Assembly (NCBI RefSeq): GCF_020700235.1 | Contig: NZ_CP085301.1 | Location: 2,108,001-2,172,000 of the forward strand | Source: Haladaptatus pallidirubidus | GTDB taxonomy: Archaea > Halobacteriota > Halobacteria > Halobacteriales > Haladaptataceae | Length of the DNA: 64,000 bases | Direction of reading: 5' to 3' | In this document: positions 37,329 to 46,186 of the stretch, piece after piece | Position numbering within the stretch: the first letter of the stretch is position 1 | How the letters are laid out: every line of letters begins with the position of its first letter | Program-made: the position numbers and the translations under genes | The notes under the pieces: generated by a model | Databases searched by the model: none | The model's input: the letters and a program-made list of their open reading frames with translations, nothing else | What the model was told of the DNA's origin: nothing

Positions 37329-39698
37329 TCAGCGGTCTCCAACTTCTGCTCTGGGTGTGACAGCACTTGGGAGTCGGTCTATATGAGCGAGGCTCAGCCC
37401 TAAAAGGGCGAGCACCGCCGTTGCCAACTGTACTGTCGTCGCGATGCCTCCGCCGACAAATTGAGAGAGTACCGATCCGTACATTGATCCCAGCGCCAGT
37501 GCGAGGTAAACGAGCCGATGCGGAAGCTGGAGCACATGCCGACCATCGAACCCGATGGTGACGGCAGTCAATGCGACGACTCCAATAAAGACGCAGAATG
37601 CGGCTATCGGCGTCCCGGTCAGTGTCCAAGTAACGAGGCTATCGTTCGCGACAAGCGCAAATGGGATGAGAAATCCGGCGGCGCCGATTCGAAGTGCCTG
37701 TTTCGCAGAGACGAGAAATCCGCTGTTGGCGATGCGCGAGGCAACGGCCACCCCGACGGCAACCGGGGGCGTGATCGCCGATAGCATCGCGAAGTAGAAC
37801 ACAAAGAGGTGTGCCGTTATCTTCGCGACGCCGAGCTCCTGGAGCGGCGCGGTTAATAAGGCTGCTACCAGGACGTAGGCGGCCGGAGTTGGCATCCCTA
37901 GCCCGAAGAGGATGCTCGTAAACATCGCGAGGAACAGCGCAATGACGAGAAGGCCGCCGGCCAGCGCAACCATTCGGAGGCTGATTTTCCCGGATAGGCC
38001 GGTCTGAGTAAGCATCTTAATGATAACCCCCATCGCTGCAAGCACGCCAACGAGCGGAGCCATGTCGAGCGCACCCTGTTTGAATCCGCGGAGGGTCTTT
38101 ATTGTCGTTACAAACAGCTGTCGTGGGACGGTAGTTACAGGCGAGCTAGAGTCACTCACCGCCCCGTCGTAGCCAGCGATCACCCAGTCATCGTCGGACG
38201 TGCCGGCTATCAGTAGGAGAGTGAGGTCACGGACGTACATGACAACGATAAGTGTCACCACAGTATATAAACCGGTGGCTAGTGCCGACAACTGCATGAC
38301 GGCCAGCGAGTACACGAGGACTGCCATTGGAATGAAGAAGTATCGACCGTGGCAGAACCCCGCAACGGCGGTCTGTAGATCCGACCAACCACCCTCATCT
38401 GACCCGGAGGTCAAGCTATGGACGTATCGACCGAAGAGGAGCGCCACTAGAGTGACGGCACCAGCGACGAGCAGCGAGAGAGCGAAAATCTGACGTGCCA
38501 GGTAGAAAGCGCCGACAGAGAGGGCGAAGTAGGTGGCAATCAGAAACGCACTCTTGCTGAAGATGACCTTGAGCAACCCACCGGTGCCATTGGCCTTTTC
38601 GCTAATCCACTCATAACGAAGAACCGCGAACTGAACCGCAATAGTCACACTGAAATAGAATAAGAGCGCGGGAAAGAGTCCGGCCTGGATAATGCGGAGA
38701 TAGGGAACACCAATGAAATCAGCCATCAGGAACGCGGCGACACCCATGACCGGTGGCATGATCTGCCCGCCGCTCGAAGCGACCGCTTCGATGGCGGCCG
38801 TGTAGTCCTCTCGTACACCTTGGCGTTGCATCATCGGGATGGTGAAGCTCCCGGTTGTCGCGGCGTTAGCCGCTGCACTGCCGGTGATAGAACCCATCGC
38901 CATCGACGAGATGACAGCGACGTGGACAATGCCGCTGCGGAGCTGTCTTCCGAGTCGCTGACTCAATTCAAGGATAACGTCTAGAATGCCGTAGGCTCTA
39001 GCCAGCCCAGCGAACATGATGAAAATGGCTACGTACTTTGCACCGGCCTGGGTTATGAATCCGTACACCCCGGAGCGCTCGATCTGGGTTGCACCGTACA
39101 GCGTCACGTCTCGCAGCCCCAGACCTGTATGATTGAGAAAGCTAGGGAAATACGCACCATACAGCGCGTATATGATGGAGAAAACACCTACTAATGCGAT
39201 AGACCAACCGTAGGCCCGACGTGTGGCGTCGAGAACGATTACGACGACGATGAGCCCTAGGGTAAGATCGGTGTTCGAATACCCGAGGAGTATTGCGTTG
39301 CCCGTCAGTCGTCCGTACTCCGTCACGAAGTAATAGCCTGTGATTCCTGTGATGATCGCCGTTATGAGGCATATGATTATATCGAGCTGAACGTAGCGTA
39401 GTTGAATAGACTCGTTGAATCGACTCAGTATTGAACCGTCGACCACAGATGAGCCTTTTGTCAGCCGCTCAAAAGCCAAGTGTAAGTAATATAGTGCGAG
39501 TCCAAGGTGAAGAAATATCATTCCGTGAATAATTTGCGTGAAAGGCCGGGCCCAAGCGTAATAGATAGTGTAGGCTGTCAACCCAACTGCGAGAAGAACC
39601 ACAACTGACAATAAGGCCTTTTCTGGGGTCGAACGCGCAGTGAAGGACTCCTGCAGGCTACGGGGCGAGGTCGTCGGATCGTCGGTAGTTTCAGTCAT
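37329..39698 (-). CDS. TRAP transporter fused 4TM/12TM permease
   Basis: 789 aa with about 17-19 membrane segments, the fused DctQ-DctM type that works with TAXI binding proteins. Hallmarks are GSITGSAAANAATTGSFTIP and ASSGGQIMPPVMGVAAFLMA in the first DctM half and GMPTPAAYVLVAALLTAPLQ with FYFAMLSAITPPVAVGVAVA in the second. It drives uptake of a carboxylate or related solute with Na+. It starts 21 bp after the binding-protein gene. A weak extra C-terminal membrane region (RLVYLALALGSMYGSVLSQF) is also family-like. Confidence 0.9.
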   Translation of the reverse strand: MTETTDDPTTSPRSLQESFTARSTPEKALLSVVVLLAVGLTAYTIYYAWARPFTQIIHGMIFLHLGLALYYLHLAFERLTKGSSVVDGSILSRFNESIQLRYVQLDIIICLITAIITGITGYYFVTEYGRLTGNAILLGYSNTDLTLGLIVVVIVLDATRRAYGWSIALVGVFSIIYALYGAYFPSFLNHTGLGLRDVTLYGATQIERSGVYGFITQAGAKYVAIFIMFAGLARAYGILDVILELSQRLGRQLRSGIVHVAVISSMAMGSITGSAAANAATTGSFTIPMMQRQGVREDYTAAIEAVASSGGQIMPPVMGVAAFLMADFIGVPYLRIIQAGLFPALLFYFSVTIAVQFAVLRYEWISEKANGTGGLLKVIFSKSAFLIATYFALSVGAFYLARQIFALSLLVAGAVTLVALLFGRYVHSLTSGSDEGGWSDLQTAVAGFCHGRYFFIPMAVLVYSLAVMQLSALATGLYTVVTLIVVMYVRDLTLLLIAGTSDDDWVIAGYDGAVSDSSSPVTTVPRQLFVTTIKTLRGFKQGALDMAPLVGVLAAMGVIIKMLTQTGLSGKISLRMVALAGGLLVIALFLAMFTSILFGLGMPTPAAYVLVAALLTAPLQELGVAKITAHLFVFYFAMLSAITPPVAVGVAVASRIANSGFLVSAKQALRIGAAGFLIPFALVANDSLVTWTLTGTPIAAFCVFIGVVALTAVTIGFDGRHVLQLPHRLVYLALALGSMYGSVLSQFVGGGIATTVQLATAVLALLGLSLAHIDRLPSAVTPRAEVGDR

Positions 39699-39719
39699 AA
39701 CTGGATGAACGAAGGTGTT

Positions 39720-40802
39720 CTACTGTGAGGACTTCTTATTGGTTTTTCCCCGTTCGAACTCCTTCGACCAGAGCCCCTTCTCCTCGTAGAAATCTGCAGC
39801 GGCGGGGTGGAACGGGAAGTCTGCGTACGCGTTCTTTACCCATGCATCGCGTGTGGCCATTGGTGTAAGGAGCTTAGTCTGCTTTTGAAGCTTCTTGCGC
39901 TGTGTCCAGAGCGTCTCAAGGAATGAATAGAGCGTGTCGTAGTCGTGATCCTCACGAACAATGAAGTTGTATGCTAGCGTCGGGGTGCTGAGCGTCTTAG
40001 GCTTGTATGCGTAGTTGTCAAACTGGCTCATGTCAATGTCTGAAATAACGATGGCCGGATCGGCCTCTAGTTTCTCAACGGTTTTCTTCGGCCAATTAAG
40101 CACGCGGAGATTAACTGTGCTTTTCATCTGCTGAAGCCATCCTGGTTCGGTAGAGAGATTCACGTACGTCGCGGCACCGACGTCCAGTCGCCCCTCACTC
40201 ATTGCACTCGCCTGATCACCGTAGCTCACACTTGATCGTTTGTAGTCGTCTGAAACAAAACTCAGTGCGTGTTCAAGCATCTCTGCAGTTCCGGATCCAT
40301 TTGGAGTCGGCGAAACGTTCGAATTAACCTTGATATCCTTCACGCTCTTCCAGCCATTGTTCGCCGTCGCCAGAAACCACGCTAGGTCGTATAGGTGGAA
40401 CACCTGATGCGGTTGGTATTTGAGGTTGTTGAATGGTTTTTCATTCTGGCGTATCTTATTTGCCGTCCAATTCTGGATGTATGCGATTTCTGTTTTCCCA
40501 TTGATGACTTCCGAGACGTTCCTATTTGTTCCCTGACTTGGTCGGGCATCGACCGATATCTTAGAATTTTGGCTGACAGCCGAGGCAATGACCTGGCTCA
40601 TTGAGTAAGCCGACGTCGTTTCAGAGGCAGTCTTCATTACCATCTTCCCGTTCGCTCCGGGTTGCTTTGAACTTCCTTTCGCTCCATTTTTGCTTCCGAA
40701 ACATCCAGCCAGTCCCGTCAGGCTTGCCGTTCCAATTACTCCGGCGGAACGTTTGAGAAACATTCGTTTCGCCACATTCGGGCTTTTGGCATGATCTCGC
40801 AT
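39720..40802 (-). CDS. TAXI-family TRAP solute-binding lipoprotein
   Basis: 360 aa. The N-terminus KRMFLKRSAGVIGTASLTGL leads to a lipobox LAGC (Cys34); the twin-arginine position reads KR. The body matches TAXI binding proteins (NVSEVINGKTEIAYIQNWTA, SEGRLDVGAATYVN, FHPAAADFYEEKGLW). It captures the substrate outside the cell for the fused permease directly downstream (21-bp gap). An AT-rich TATATTT-like element sits about 35 bp upstream of the start. Confidence 0.88.
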   Translation of the reverse strand: MRDHAKSPNVAKRMFLKRSAGVIGTASLTGLAGCFGSKNGAKGSSKQPGANGKMVMKTASETTSAYSMSQVIASAVSQNSKISVDARPSQGTNRNVSEVINGKTEIAYIQNWTANKIRQNEKPFNNLKYQPHQVFHLYDLAWFLATANNGWKSVKDIKVNSNVSPTPNGSGTAEMLEHALSFVSDDYKRSSVSYGDQASAMSEGRLDVGAATYVNLSTEPGWLQQMKSTVNLRVLNWPKKTVEKLEADPAIVISDIDMSQFDNYAYKPKTLSTPTLAYNFIVREDHDYDTLYSFLETLWTQRKKLQKQTKLLTPMATRDAWVKNAYADFPFHPAAADFYEEKGLWSKEFERGKTNKKSSQ

Positions 40803-40947
40803 ACCAAACTGTTAATCTTTCATGCGTTAAATATGCTCCCATGATAGTAACCATACTGAATTTTACTTTTAATTTATTAATCTATATAATGGGAAGTTTC
40901 CTCGAACATATCCATATACTGGATTCAATGACTTCTGCGATCCACCT

Positions 40948-41090
40948 CACTCCCATCGGACGACGAGCGTATCAGTAGCCCATACACTGGCTACAACAAG
41001 TATGGAAACGTCGATTACAATTACTGGAAGTGTGACGGATATGGCGCAGAAGCCACACGGGAGAGCGCACTCTCCGACTGCTGCTAACCC
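40948..41090 (+). pseudogene. SWIM gene zinc-ribbon tail (copy J)
   Basis: PSDDERISSPYTGYNKYGNV-type tail with SVDYNYWKCDGYGAEAT and DCC end, nearly the same as at 18.1 kb. One ribbon cysteine is lost (CDGYG for CEDCG). It is followed 17 bp later by a SprT 5' fragment in the same order. Confidence 0.55.
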
Positions 41091-41106
41091 ATTTACTCTT
41101 CCATTT

Positions 41107-41303
41107 ATGTCACGTCAAACGACGCTGTCCGATGTGACTGCCTAGCGAACGCGTGGATAGTTCGACCGGATACGCGACGACACCCTGCCGACTGACCGCG
41201 ACCTGCTCGACCGTACGTACCAGCACGCGGTGGAAGTAGCACCAGAGTACTCCCCAGACCAGTCAGTCGAAACAATTGAATCGAAAAACTCGATCGTCTC
41301 ATT
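41107..41303 (+). pseudogene. 5' fragment of SprT-like gene
   Basis: MSRQTTLSDVTA, TAG, then later in frame LPTDRDLLDRTYQHAVEVAP and a second TAG between. Two nonsense codons; no peptidase half follows. Shares the start context CTCTTCCATTTATG with the 3.3 kb copy. Confidence 0.55.
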
Positions 41304-41350
41304 AAACTCGAAATGGAAGGCAGTCTTAGCTCCTCTTCCCGAGAGGAGGG

Positions 41351-41581
41351 TTAGAGCGGATCGTTGTATTGATTGGCCGGATCCTGTTGCTCATCGACAG
41401 CTTGCGTAAACAGATCTTCATCCAACTCCTCTTCGGATTCATCGCCGGTTTCCTGGGCCGATAACCCCAGTGAGAGAAGTTCTTCGATCGCTTGTTCTCG
41501 ATTCAGAAAATCACCTTGTTCGATAAGGCGATCAATGTCACTCTCGATACGGTCAGGCAAGGCTACCTCAAGCGTGACCAT
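41351..41581 (-). CDS. DUF7120-type ribbon-helix-helix small protein
   Basis: 76 aa from the ATG at 41581; an in-frame GTG lies two codons upstream. The N-terminal beta strand and two helices (MVTLEVALPDRIESDIDRLI, FLNREQAIEELLSLGL) fit a ribbon-helix-helix fold as in CopG regulators and the DUF7120 family; the C-terminal tail is acidic. It probably binds DNA as a dimer, perhaps as an antitoxin, but no toxin gene adjoins it. Confidence 0.65.
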   Translation of the reverse strand: MVTLEVALPDRIESDIDRLIEQGDFLNREQAIEELLSLGLSAQETGDESEEELDEDLFTQAVDEQQDPANQYNDPL

Positions 41582-41696
41582 AGACACAATCTGTTCTAGA
41601 GACAGATTAACTCTCGGGCTACTTTCTCGATGCGTAGTAGTGCTATTTCTCGGTTCTTGCTGTTTTTATTCTCTTCCTGACAATCCCTGGGATCCA

Positions 41697-41815
41697 TAAG
41701 TACAATCCATCTGCAACCCGTAAGACTGACGGCACAGCAACGCGCACAATGAGAACTCTTCAGCTTCAATGTTGAACCTTCGAGCTGACCGGAACTTCCA
41801 TATTAGGCGGTCAGG
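41697..41815 (+). pseudogene. SWIM cassette 5' fragment (copy K)
   Basis: Contains GGCACAGCAACGCGCACA (AQQRAQ) and, after a stop, ELFSFNVEPSS, matching the N-terminal AEQFSFDVEALG of the family. The finger is absent. Confidence 0.4.
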
Positions 41816-41842
41816 CCAACTTGTGAGAGAGATCTTGTCTAT

Positions 41843-42394
41843 CTACTCTAGTGAAATCGTTCGATCGGCCCATTCATGGAGAATTTCTAGAGCCTCACGT
41901 TCGCAACGCGAGACTGGGTCGTCTGTTCCGAGTTCATTGCTCTCAAAAGCGTTCATCACTACGCATTCTGCGTGTGCACAATAGGTCGTGAACTTTTGAA
42001 GATCAGATCCCGCGTGCTGAAACGGTATAGTAGAATCATTGACAAATACTACACGAGGTTTGGGAGCCTCATCGAGAATTCGTTCCGCTCGCTCGGCATT
42101 GTCGCGGGCTAGTGCGACCGACTCCTCATCAGTTTCGCTGTCGGTTCGAGGAGCGTGCGCATCGAGGATGGCGCACCACACCCCATCTGGGATCGTCGTA
42201 TAGCGGTCAAGCCTGCCGCCAAGCAGGCATCCATTGTGTTCGACCTCCGGCGCAAATTCCAGAACGACGACTCCCTCAACACTCTCAGTTTCAATCCAAG
42301 CGTTGAGTGCCAAGGCGGTGAGCCGAGTCTTGCCGACCTGAGAGGGGCCAACAATTAGGGTTGAACCAGAGAGTGGAAAGTTGACGTCGGTCAC
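41843..42394 (-). CDS. P-loop ATPase at the end of the TenA operon
   Basis: 183 aa with a GTG start at 42394, overlapping the transporter stop by 4 bp (GTGA). Walker A GPSQVGKT is at residues 16-23; a Walker B-like strand is PRVVFVNDST. The protein is a minimal P-loop NTPase without recognised extra domains and matches no named family I know. As the last cistron of the TenA-TenA-Nramp operon it may energise or regulate that system, or phosphorylate a salvaged compound. The role is inferred from context only. Confidence 0.7.
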   Translation of the reverse strand: MTDVNFPLSGSTLIVGPSQVGKTRLTALALNAWIETESVEGVVVLEFAPEVEHNGCLLGGRLDRYTTIPDGVWCAILDAHAPRTDSETDEESVALARDNAERAERILDEAPKPRVVFVNDSTIPFQHAGSDLQKFTTYCAHAECVVMNAFESNELGTDDPVSRCEREALEILHEWADRTISLE

Positions 42395-43716
42395 GTGACG
42401 GCTGCCTCCTCGTGCATATACTTCCCGATCAGCAAAATTGTCGCTATCCCGATGACGATGGCGAATACCAGAACAAATCCCGACAGCAAATTGATACCAC
42501 CTGAAATCTGTTCACGGACGAAGTTCGCCGCGAGCGACCCGGAGACGAAAAGTAATGCCATACCCCCACTGTTGGCTAAAACCGAGTTTGATTCAGATAC
42601 TGCCTCGGAGTTCAGGAGGTACAAGACGACAGCGATGGCGAACGGCGTCCCCACCGTTCCGAGCGCGAGCACAAGCACGAGCTGCCCGATGACTTCTCCC
42701 CCAATGAATGCGCCGAGAGCAGACAGCAAGGCGACTGCGGCGAGTAGAACCCGATACCGGGAATCTTCTACCGTTGTCCCCCAGCCAAGTTTGTCTGCGA
42801 CGAGGAACGGCGGAACGATCGTGTTTCCACCGAGCGTTGAGACCGCCGCACCACCGAGCCCAAATAAGAAGAGCCATTTTGCACTCGACCCAATGAGCGG
42901 ACCGAGTGCCTGAGCCGCACTCACGGTCGTCAGGTTGGGGTCGGTAATCACGCTAGCAGTGACAAGAAAAATTGCAACGCTGTAGATACCGAACGCAATG
43001 AGCATCGAGGCAACGATGTCGAAGGTTGCGAGGCCATACTCACGGTCAGTCCATCCGCGGACTCGCATCGTGTAAGAGTGCATTGTGATCAATGTGATAT
43101 GAACCGCACCACCTAGGATGCCCGCCGCCACAACCGCACTACCAGATGGAAGTGATGGGACGAGTCCTCGAGCCGCATTCCCGAGGTCAAGCGGGACGAC
43201 GTACAGTGACGCGACAAATGTGAGGACAACCGCAGTGATGAGGAGCTTCACCACGAATTCAATAAAGCGATACCCTCGCCCTGCGAGACCGATAGCGAGA
43301 ATCAACGCCCAGGTTACGCCCCATATCCTGGCATCGATTCCCGTTATTGTCGAGGAGACGGAAGCGACAGTATTCATGATCACGAGCTGTGCGACGCCAG
43401 CTGCGATCACCACATCGATAACGAGGACCCAAGACCACCATCTCCCAAGGTACTCCTCAACGATATTGACGATTCCTTGCTGGGAAAGGAGACCCAGACG
43501 CATCGCAAGATACTGCGCGAGCGCACCCGCGACCGCGGAGAGAACTACGACCCACAGCAAGGCATAGTCAAAACGCGCACCTGCGGCGATTAGGCTCGCC
43601 ATCGTTGCAGGTCCTGCAGCGATTGACCCCGCAACCCACGACGGTCCCATCTCGCTCAGATAATTGCGAACCGTCCCTCCTTCGACGGCGGTCACATCAG
43701 TTGGCGTCTCAGTCAT
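42391..43716 (-). CDS. Nramp-fold transporter lacking metal-site motifs
   Basis: 441 aa from the ATG at 43716, about eleven membrane segments. The overall pattern is Nramp (GPSWVAGSIAAG, FDYALLWVVVLSAVAGALAQ, VAAGILGGAVHI). However, the metal-binding DPGN of helix 1 is replaced by GPAT (residues ~35-38) and the MPH of helix 6 by HIT (206-208). It therefore probably does not carry Mn2+/Fe2+ as classical MntH does. The start overlaps the TenA stop by 8 bp, and its stop overlaps the ATPase start. A thiamin-precursor cargo is possible. Confidence 0.82.
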   Translation of the reverse strand: MTETPTDVTAVEGGTVRNYLSEMGPSWVAGSIAAGPATMASLIAAGARFDYALLWVVVLSAVAGALAQYLAMRLGLLSQQGIVNIVEEYLGRWWSWVLVIDVVIAAGVAQLVIMNTVASVSSTITGIDARIWGVTWALILAIGLAGRGYRFIEFVVKLLITAVVLTFVASLYVVPLDLGNAARGLVPSLPSGSAVVAAGILGGAVHITLITMHSYTMRVRGWTDREYGLATFDIVASMLIAFGIYSVAIFLVTASVITDPNLTTVSAAQALGPLIGSSAKWLFLFGLGGAAVSTLGGNTIVPPFLVADKLGWGTTVEDSRYRVLLAAVALLSALGAFIGGEVIGQLVLVLALGTVGTPFAIAVVLYLLNSEAVSESNSVLANSGGMALLFVSGSLAANFVREQISGGINLLSGFVLVFAIVIGIATILLIGKYMHEEAAVT

Positions 43717-44440
43717 GTTTACGTTGTTCGTACGCCGTTTCGAAGAAGGCGACTTCAAGTGACACAATTCGTTGGAAGAGCCGCTCTATCCGTCGCTGAC
43801 GGCGAGGTGATGCAGCTTTTCCTTCCCGATCGAGTTCATTTCGGAGCCACGTAACGAAGGCCCTGAATTCCTCGTTAGCATGGAGGTCAATCCACTCCAT
43901 GAGATAGAACTGTGCGGGTGAATCATCTTTGACATGGGTGGCCCATTCCAAGTAGGTCCATTCCGCGGGAACAAGAACTGCAAGCGTCTCGGCGTAACTG
44001 CTTTCTCTCGCCGCCCGCTTTAGGAGATCTTCGAAGGCCTGCGTTGTAGGCGTCAAATCAGGATCGACGTACTCAGTTTTGGGGACGTCCAGTGCCTTGA
44101 AAGAACGTTCGAAGTAATCGTTTTCGTCGGCAGTGAGTATCTTAAGAAAGTCGACGAGTCGTGACTTCGATTCCATAGTCGGTGCATCTCCAACAGCGTG
44201 TCCGAAGACGCCAACAAGCGTCTCGACGAAGGCGTAGTCTTGTACGAGATACTGTTGGAAGACTTCATCGTCGAGATCTCCCCTTCCAAGTTCACGCGTA
44301 AAACGATGGGTCGTTGCATTTGACCACTTGGGTTCCGCACGTTTACGAAGCCAGTCTGTGAATCGAGGTGTCTCGTGCACCTTGGTATACTCTTTAAAGG
44401 TCTCGGGAATATTCGCAGCCCCGGTATCATGGCGAGTCAT
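43709..44440 (-). CDS. TenA family protein without catalytic Cys (TenA_E-like)
   Basis: 243 aa from the ATG at 44440, which overlaps the previous TenA stop by 4 bp; the frame is open to 44530 but the overlap decides the start. The TenA helical fold is clear (FQQYLVQDYAFVETLVGVFG). The position of the active-site Cys is Ala in VLVPAEWTYLEWA, while the Asp of QDY and the Glu of SLEVAFFETAY are kept. Cys-less TenA proteins are known as a separate class acting on aminopyrimidine salvage intermediates. It probably works with the neighbouring TenA in recovery of the thiamin pyrimidine. Confidence 0.82.
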   Translation of the reverse strand: MTRHDTGAANIPETFKEYTKVHETPRFTDWLRKRAEPKWSNATTHRFTRELGRGDLDDEVFQQYLVQDYAFVETLVGVFGHAVGDAPTMESKSRLVDFLKILTADENDYFERSFKALDVPKTEYVDPDLTPTTQAFEDLLKRAARESSYAETLAVLVPAEWTYLEWATHVKDDSPAQFYLMEWIDLHANEEFRAFVTWLRNELDREGKAASPRRQRRIERLFQRIVSLEVAFFETAYEQRKHD

Positions 44441-45102
44441 ACTGACCATTCCTCCTGTCGCCAAGCGGCATCCCAGAAGTGATACTCGTAGCGCCCAGAC
44501 GTACGAAACAGATCCCGAAAGCGGTCGCACTCGGCCTCGTTTTTGTCCTCAGCCACGTCATCCATCAACTCCATACACCACGTCGTCAGTTCCGTGAACT
44601 CATCGCCTGCGTACATCTCGATCCACGCAGCATACCGGTCATCGTTGGGTAATCCCGCCTCTGCGAGTCGCTTTCCTGTCTCGTTAAAGCCCCACATACA
44701 GGGCAAGAGTGCAGCCACGAGATCGCCGAACGTCCCTGTCGACGCGGTACGAACGAGGAAGTCAGTATACGCCCTTGTAGTGGGCGACGGTTCAGTAGCT
44801 TCTAATTCCCCTTCTGAGATGTCGAATTCAGCCGCATACTCGCGATGTAAGTCCATCTCTGTGTTGATCGTCGAATCGAGGAGTTCGGCGAATGTACCCA
44901 TCCGTTCGAGGTCGGGTGCCTTCGTCACACCCTGGGCGAATACTCGCGCGTAGTCGATCAAGTAAATATAGTCTTGTTTGACCCAATATCTAAATGGTTC
45001 TTTATCAAGGGTCCCTGCCCCTAACTCTTCGACTATTGGATGTTCCAGGATGGCATCCCAGATTGGGTCGGCGTCTTCCTCGAGATTACTCGTAAAGCTC
45101 AT
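44437..45102 (-). CDS. tenA: Thiaminase II / aminopyrimidine aminohydrolase
   Basis: 221 aa, full TenA length. Catalytic residues match Bacillus subtilis TenA almost number for number: Asp44 (WVKQDYIYL), Cys135 (ALLPCMWGFNETG) and Glu206 (YEYHFWDAAW). It hydrolyses 4-amino-5-aminomethyl-2-methylpyrimidine to HMP, salvaging degraded thiamin, and may cleave thiamin slowly. First gene of a four-gene minus-strand operon in which all junctions overlap: tenA, TenA_E-like, Nramp-fold transporter, P-loop ATPase. Cytoplasmic. Confidence 0.88.
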   Translation of the reverse strand: MSFTSNLEEDADPIWDAILEHPIVEELGAGTLDKEPFRYWVKQDYIYLIDYARVFAQGVTKAPDLERMGTFAELLDSTINTEMDLHREYAAEFDISEGELEATEPSPTTRAYTDFLVRTASTGTFGDLVAALLPCMWGFNETGKRLAEAGLPNDDRYAAWIEMYAGDEFTELTTWCMELMDDVAEDKNEAECDRFRDLFRTSGRYEYHFWDAAWRQEEWSV

Positions 45103-45125
45103 AGCTAGCGATGAGCTCCCCGTGC

Positions 45126-45134
45126 CAATATAAC
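45126..45134 (-). promoter_or_regulatory. TATA-like element of the TenA operon
   Basis: On the minus strand the element reads GTTATATT and is centred about 28 bp before the tenA ATG, consistent with a leaderless transcript. A second AT-rich string (ATTATATTAC) lies about 12 bp further up. Confidence 0.4.
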
Positions 45135-45293
45135 TTGGTAATATAATCTAGTTATGGGTGTGATTACTCAGTTTATTAATACCCCCCGGCCGACGAATTC
45201 TCCTTCGATGTCGAAGCCCTCGGTCTGGTCGACGTCACCAATGAAAACCACGAAAAGCCCACAGACCACCAGTTCATAGTCTTCACCGACGAT

Positions 45294-45587
45294 GTGACCG
45301 AGGAACTGATGGCCTGTACGTGCCTGCATCACGTCCACCGCAACGCCTACTGCAAACACCTGGCTGTTGTCGAGAACGCAACTAACGACGAGACGCCCAA
45401 CGCATTTCCGTCGGAGGACAAAGACGATGCCGAACCAGAAGACTGTGACTGCGATGGCCTCGATGACTTCCCGTGTTGGTCGTGCGTGAGGACAGGACGA
45501 AAGGATCTGCCGAACGAACTACCGCTTCCATTTTTACCTATATCACATCAATCTCTTTCTCGAATAGATAGCAAACAGGTAAAGTGA
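45294..45587 (+). CDS. SWIM zinc-finger protein, 5' truncated (copy L)
   Basis: 97 aa from a GTG/ATG region at 45294. The family sequence can be followed upstream to about 45205 (EFSFDVEALGLVDVTNENHE) but with no start codon, and a TAA lies just before it. The finger is ACTCLHHVHRNAYCKHLAVV with all ligands. The tail NATNDETPNAFPSEDKDDAE then CDCDGLDDFPCWSCV is the Cys-rich version. It may be expressed as a short protein or be a remnant. Confidence 0.5.
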   Translation: MTEELMACTCLHHVHRNAYCKHLAVVENATNDETPNAFPSEDKDDAEPEDCDCDGLDDFPCWSCVRTGRKDLPNELPLPFLPISHQSLSRIDSKQVK

Positions 45588-45607
45588 CGGTTGATCCATA
45601 AGCTGCA

Positions 45608-46045
45608 CTACGTAGTAGGGTGTGACGCGTTTCGATTGCCAAACTTCGTAGCTAACCAATCACCGATTGCGCCTCCGATGAGACCCAATACAGCTCCGAT
45701 GGCCAAGATAGCCAGTGCAACCACGGGGACGACGATAAACGTAAAGACAATTGCACCAGACCCAAGCCATTTGGTGGCAATAGTAGAGAGAGGATTGAAC
45801 GCCATCAACAGTGCTGGAGTGGCACCAATAGCTCCAGCACCGATACCCGTACGATATATCCTCAGTGCGTTACGTTTCGCCAGATAACCTGCAATTATTC
45901 CCCCAATGGTCGCCATTATGAGCGAGTAGATCTCTGGTTCAAAGAACCAATTGTATCCAACAGTCAGTGGAATAGATATGATTCCACCATTAAGTGCGTA
46001 TTTCCACTCTGACGACGTCCTATTTGTTTGATTGAATTTCACCAT
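45608..46045 (-). CDS. DUF5518-like membrane protein
   Basis: 145 aa with four hydrophobic segments rich in Gly/Ala (LIMATIGGIIAGYLAKRNAL, GIGAGAIGATPALLMAFN, VVPVVALAILAIGAVLGLIG). The pattern of an early GG..AGYL motif and later Gly-rich helices is that of DUF5518 in haloarchaea. Plasma membrane; function unknown. First of several small membrane-protein genes. Confidence 0.6.
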   Translation of the reverse strand: MVKFNQTNRTSSEWKYALNGGIISIPLTVGYNWFFEPEIYSLIMATIGGIIAGYLAKRNALRIYRTGIGAGAIGATPALLMAFNPLSTIATKWLGSGAIVFTFIVVPVVALAILAIGAVLGLIGGAIGDWLATKFGNRNASHPTT

Positions 46046-46186
46046 ACTATATGACCTAGGTTACACATGGGGTGGGAGTACTATCAACATGCGTACGTTC
46101 CGTGTCTTTAATAGACGAGAACAAGTAAGGTGACGAGTTCACCGTGCGGATTTATCGGAGGCGAACTCCACTAAACTGAGCGCCTT

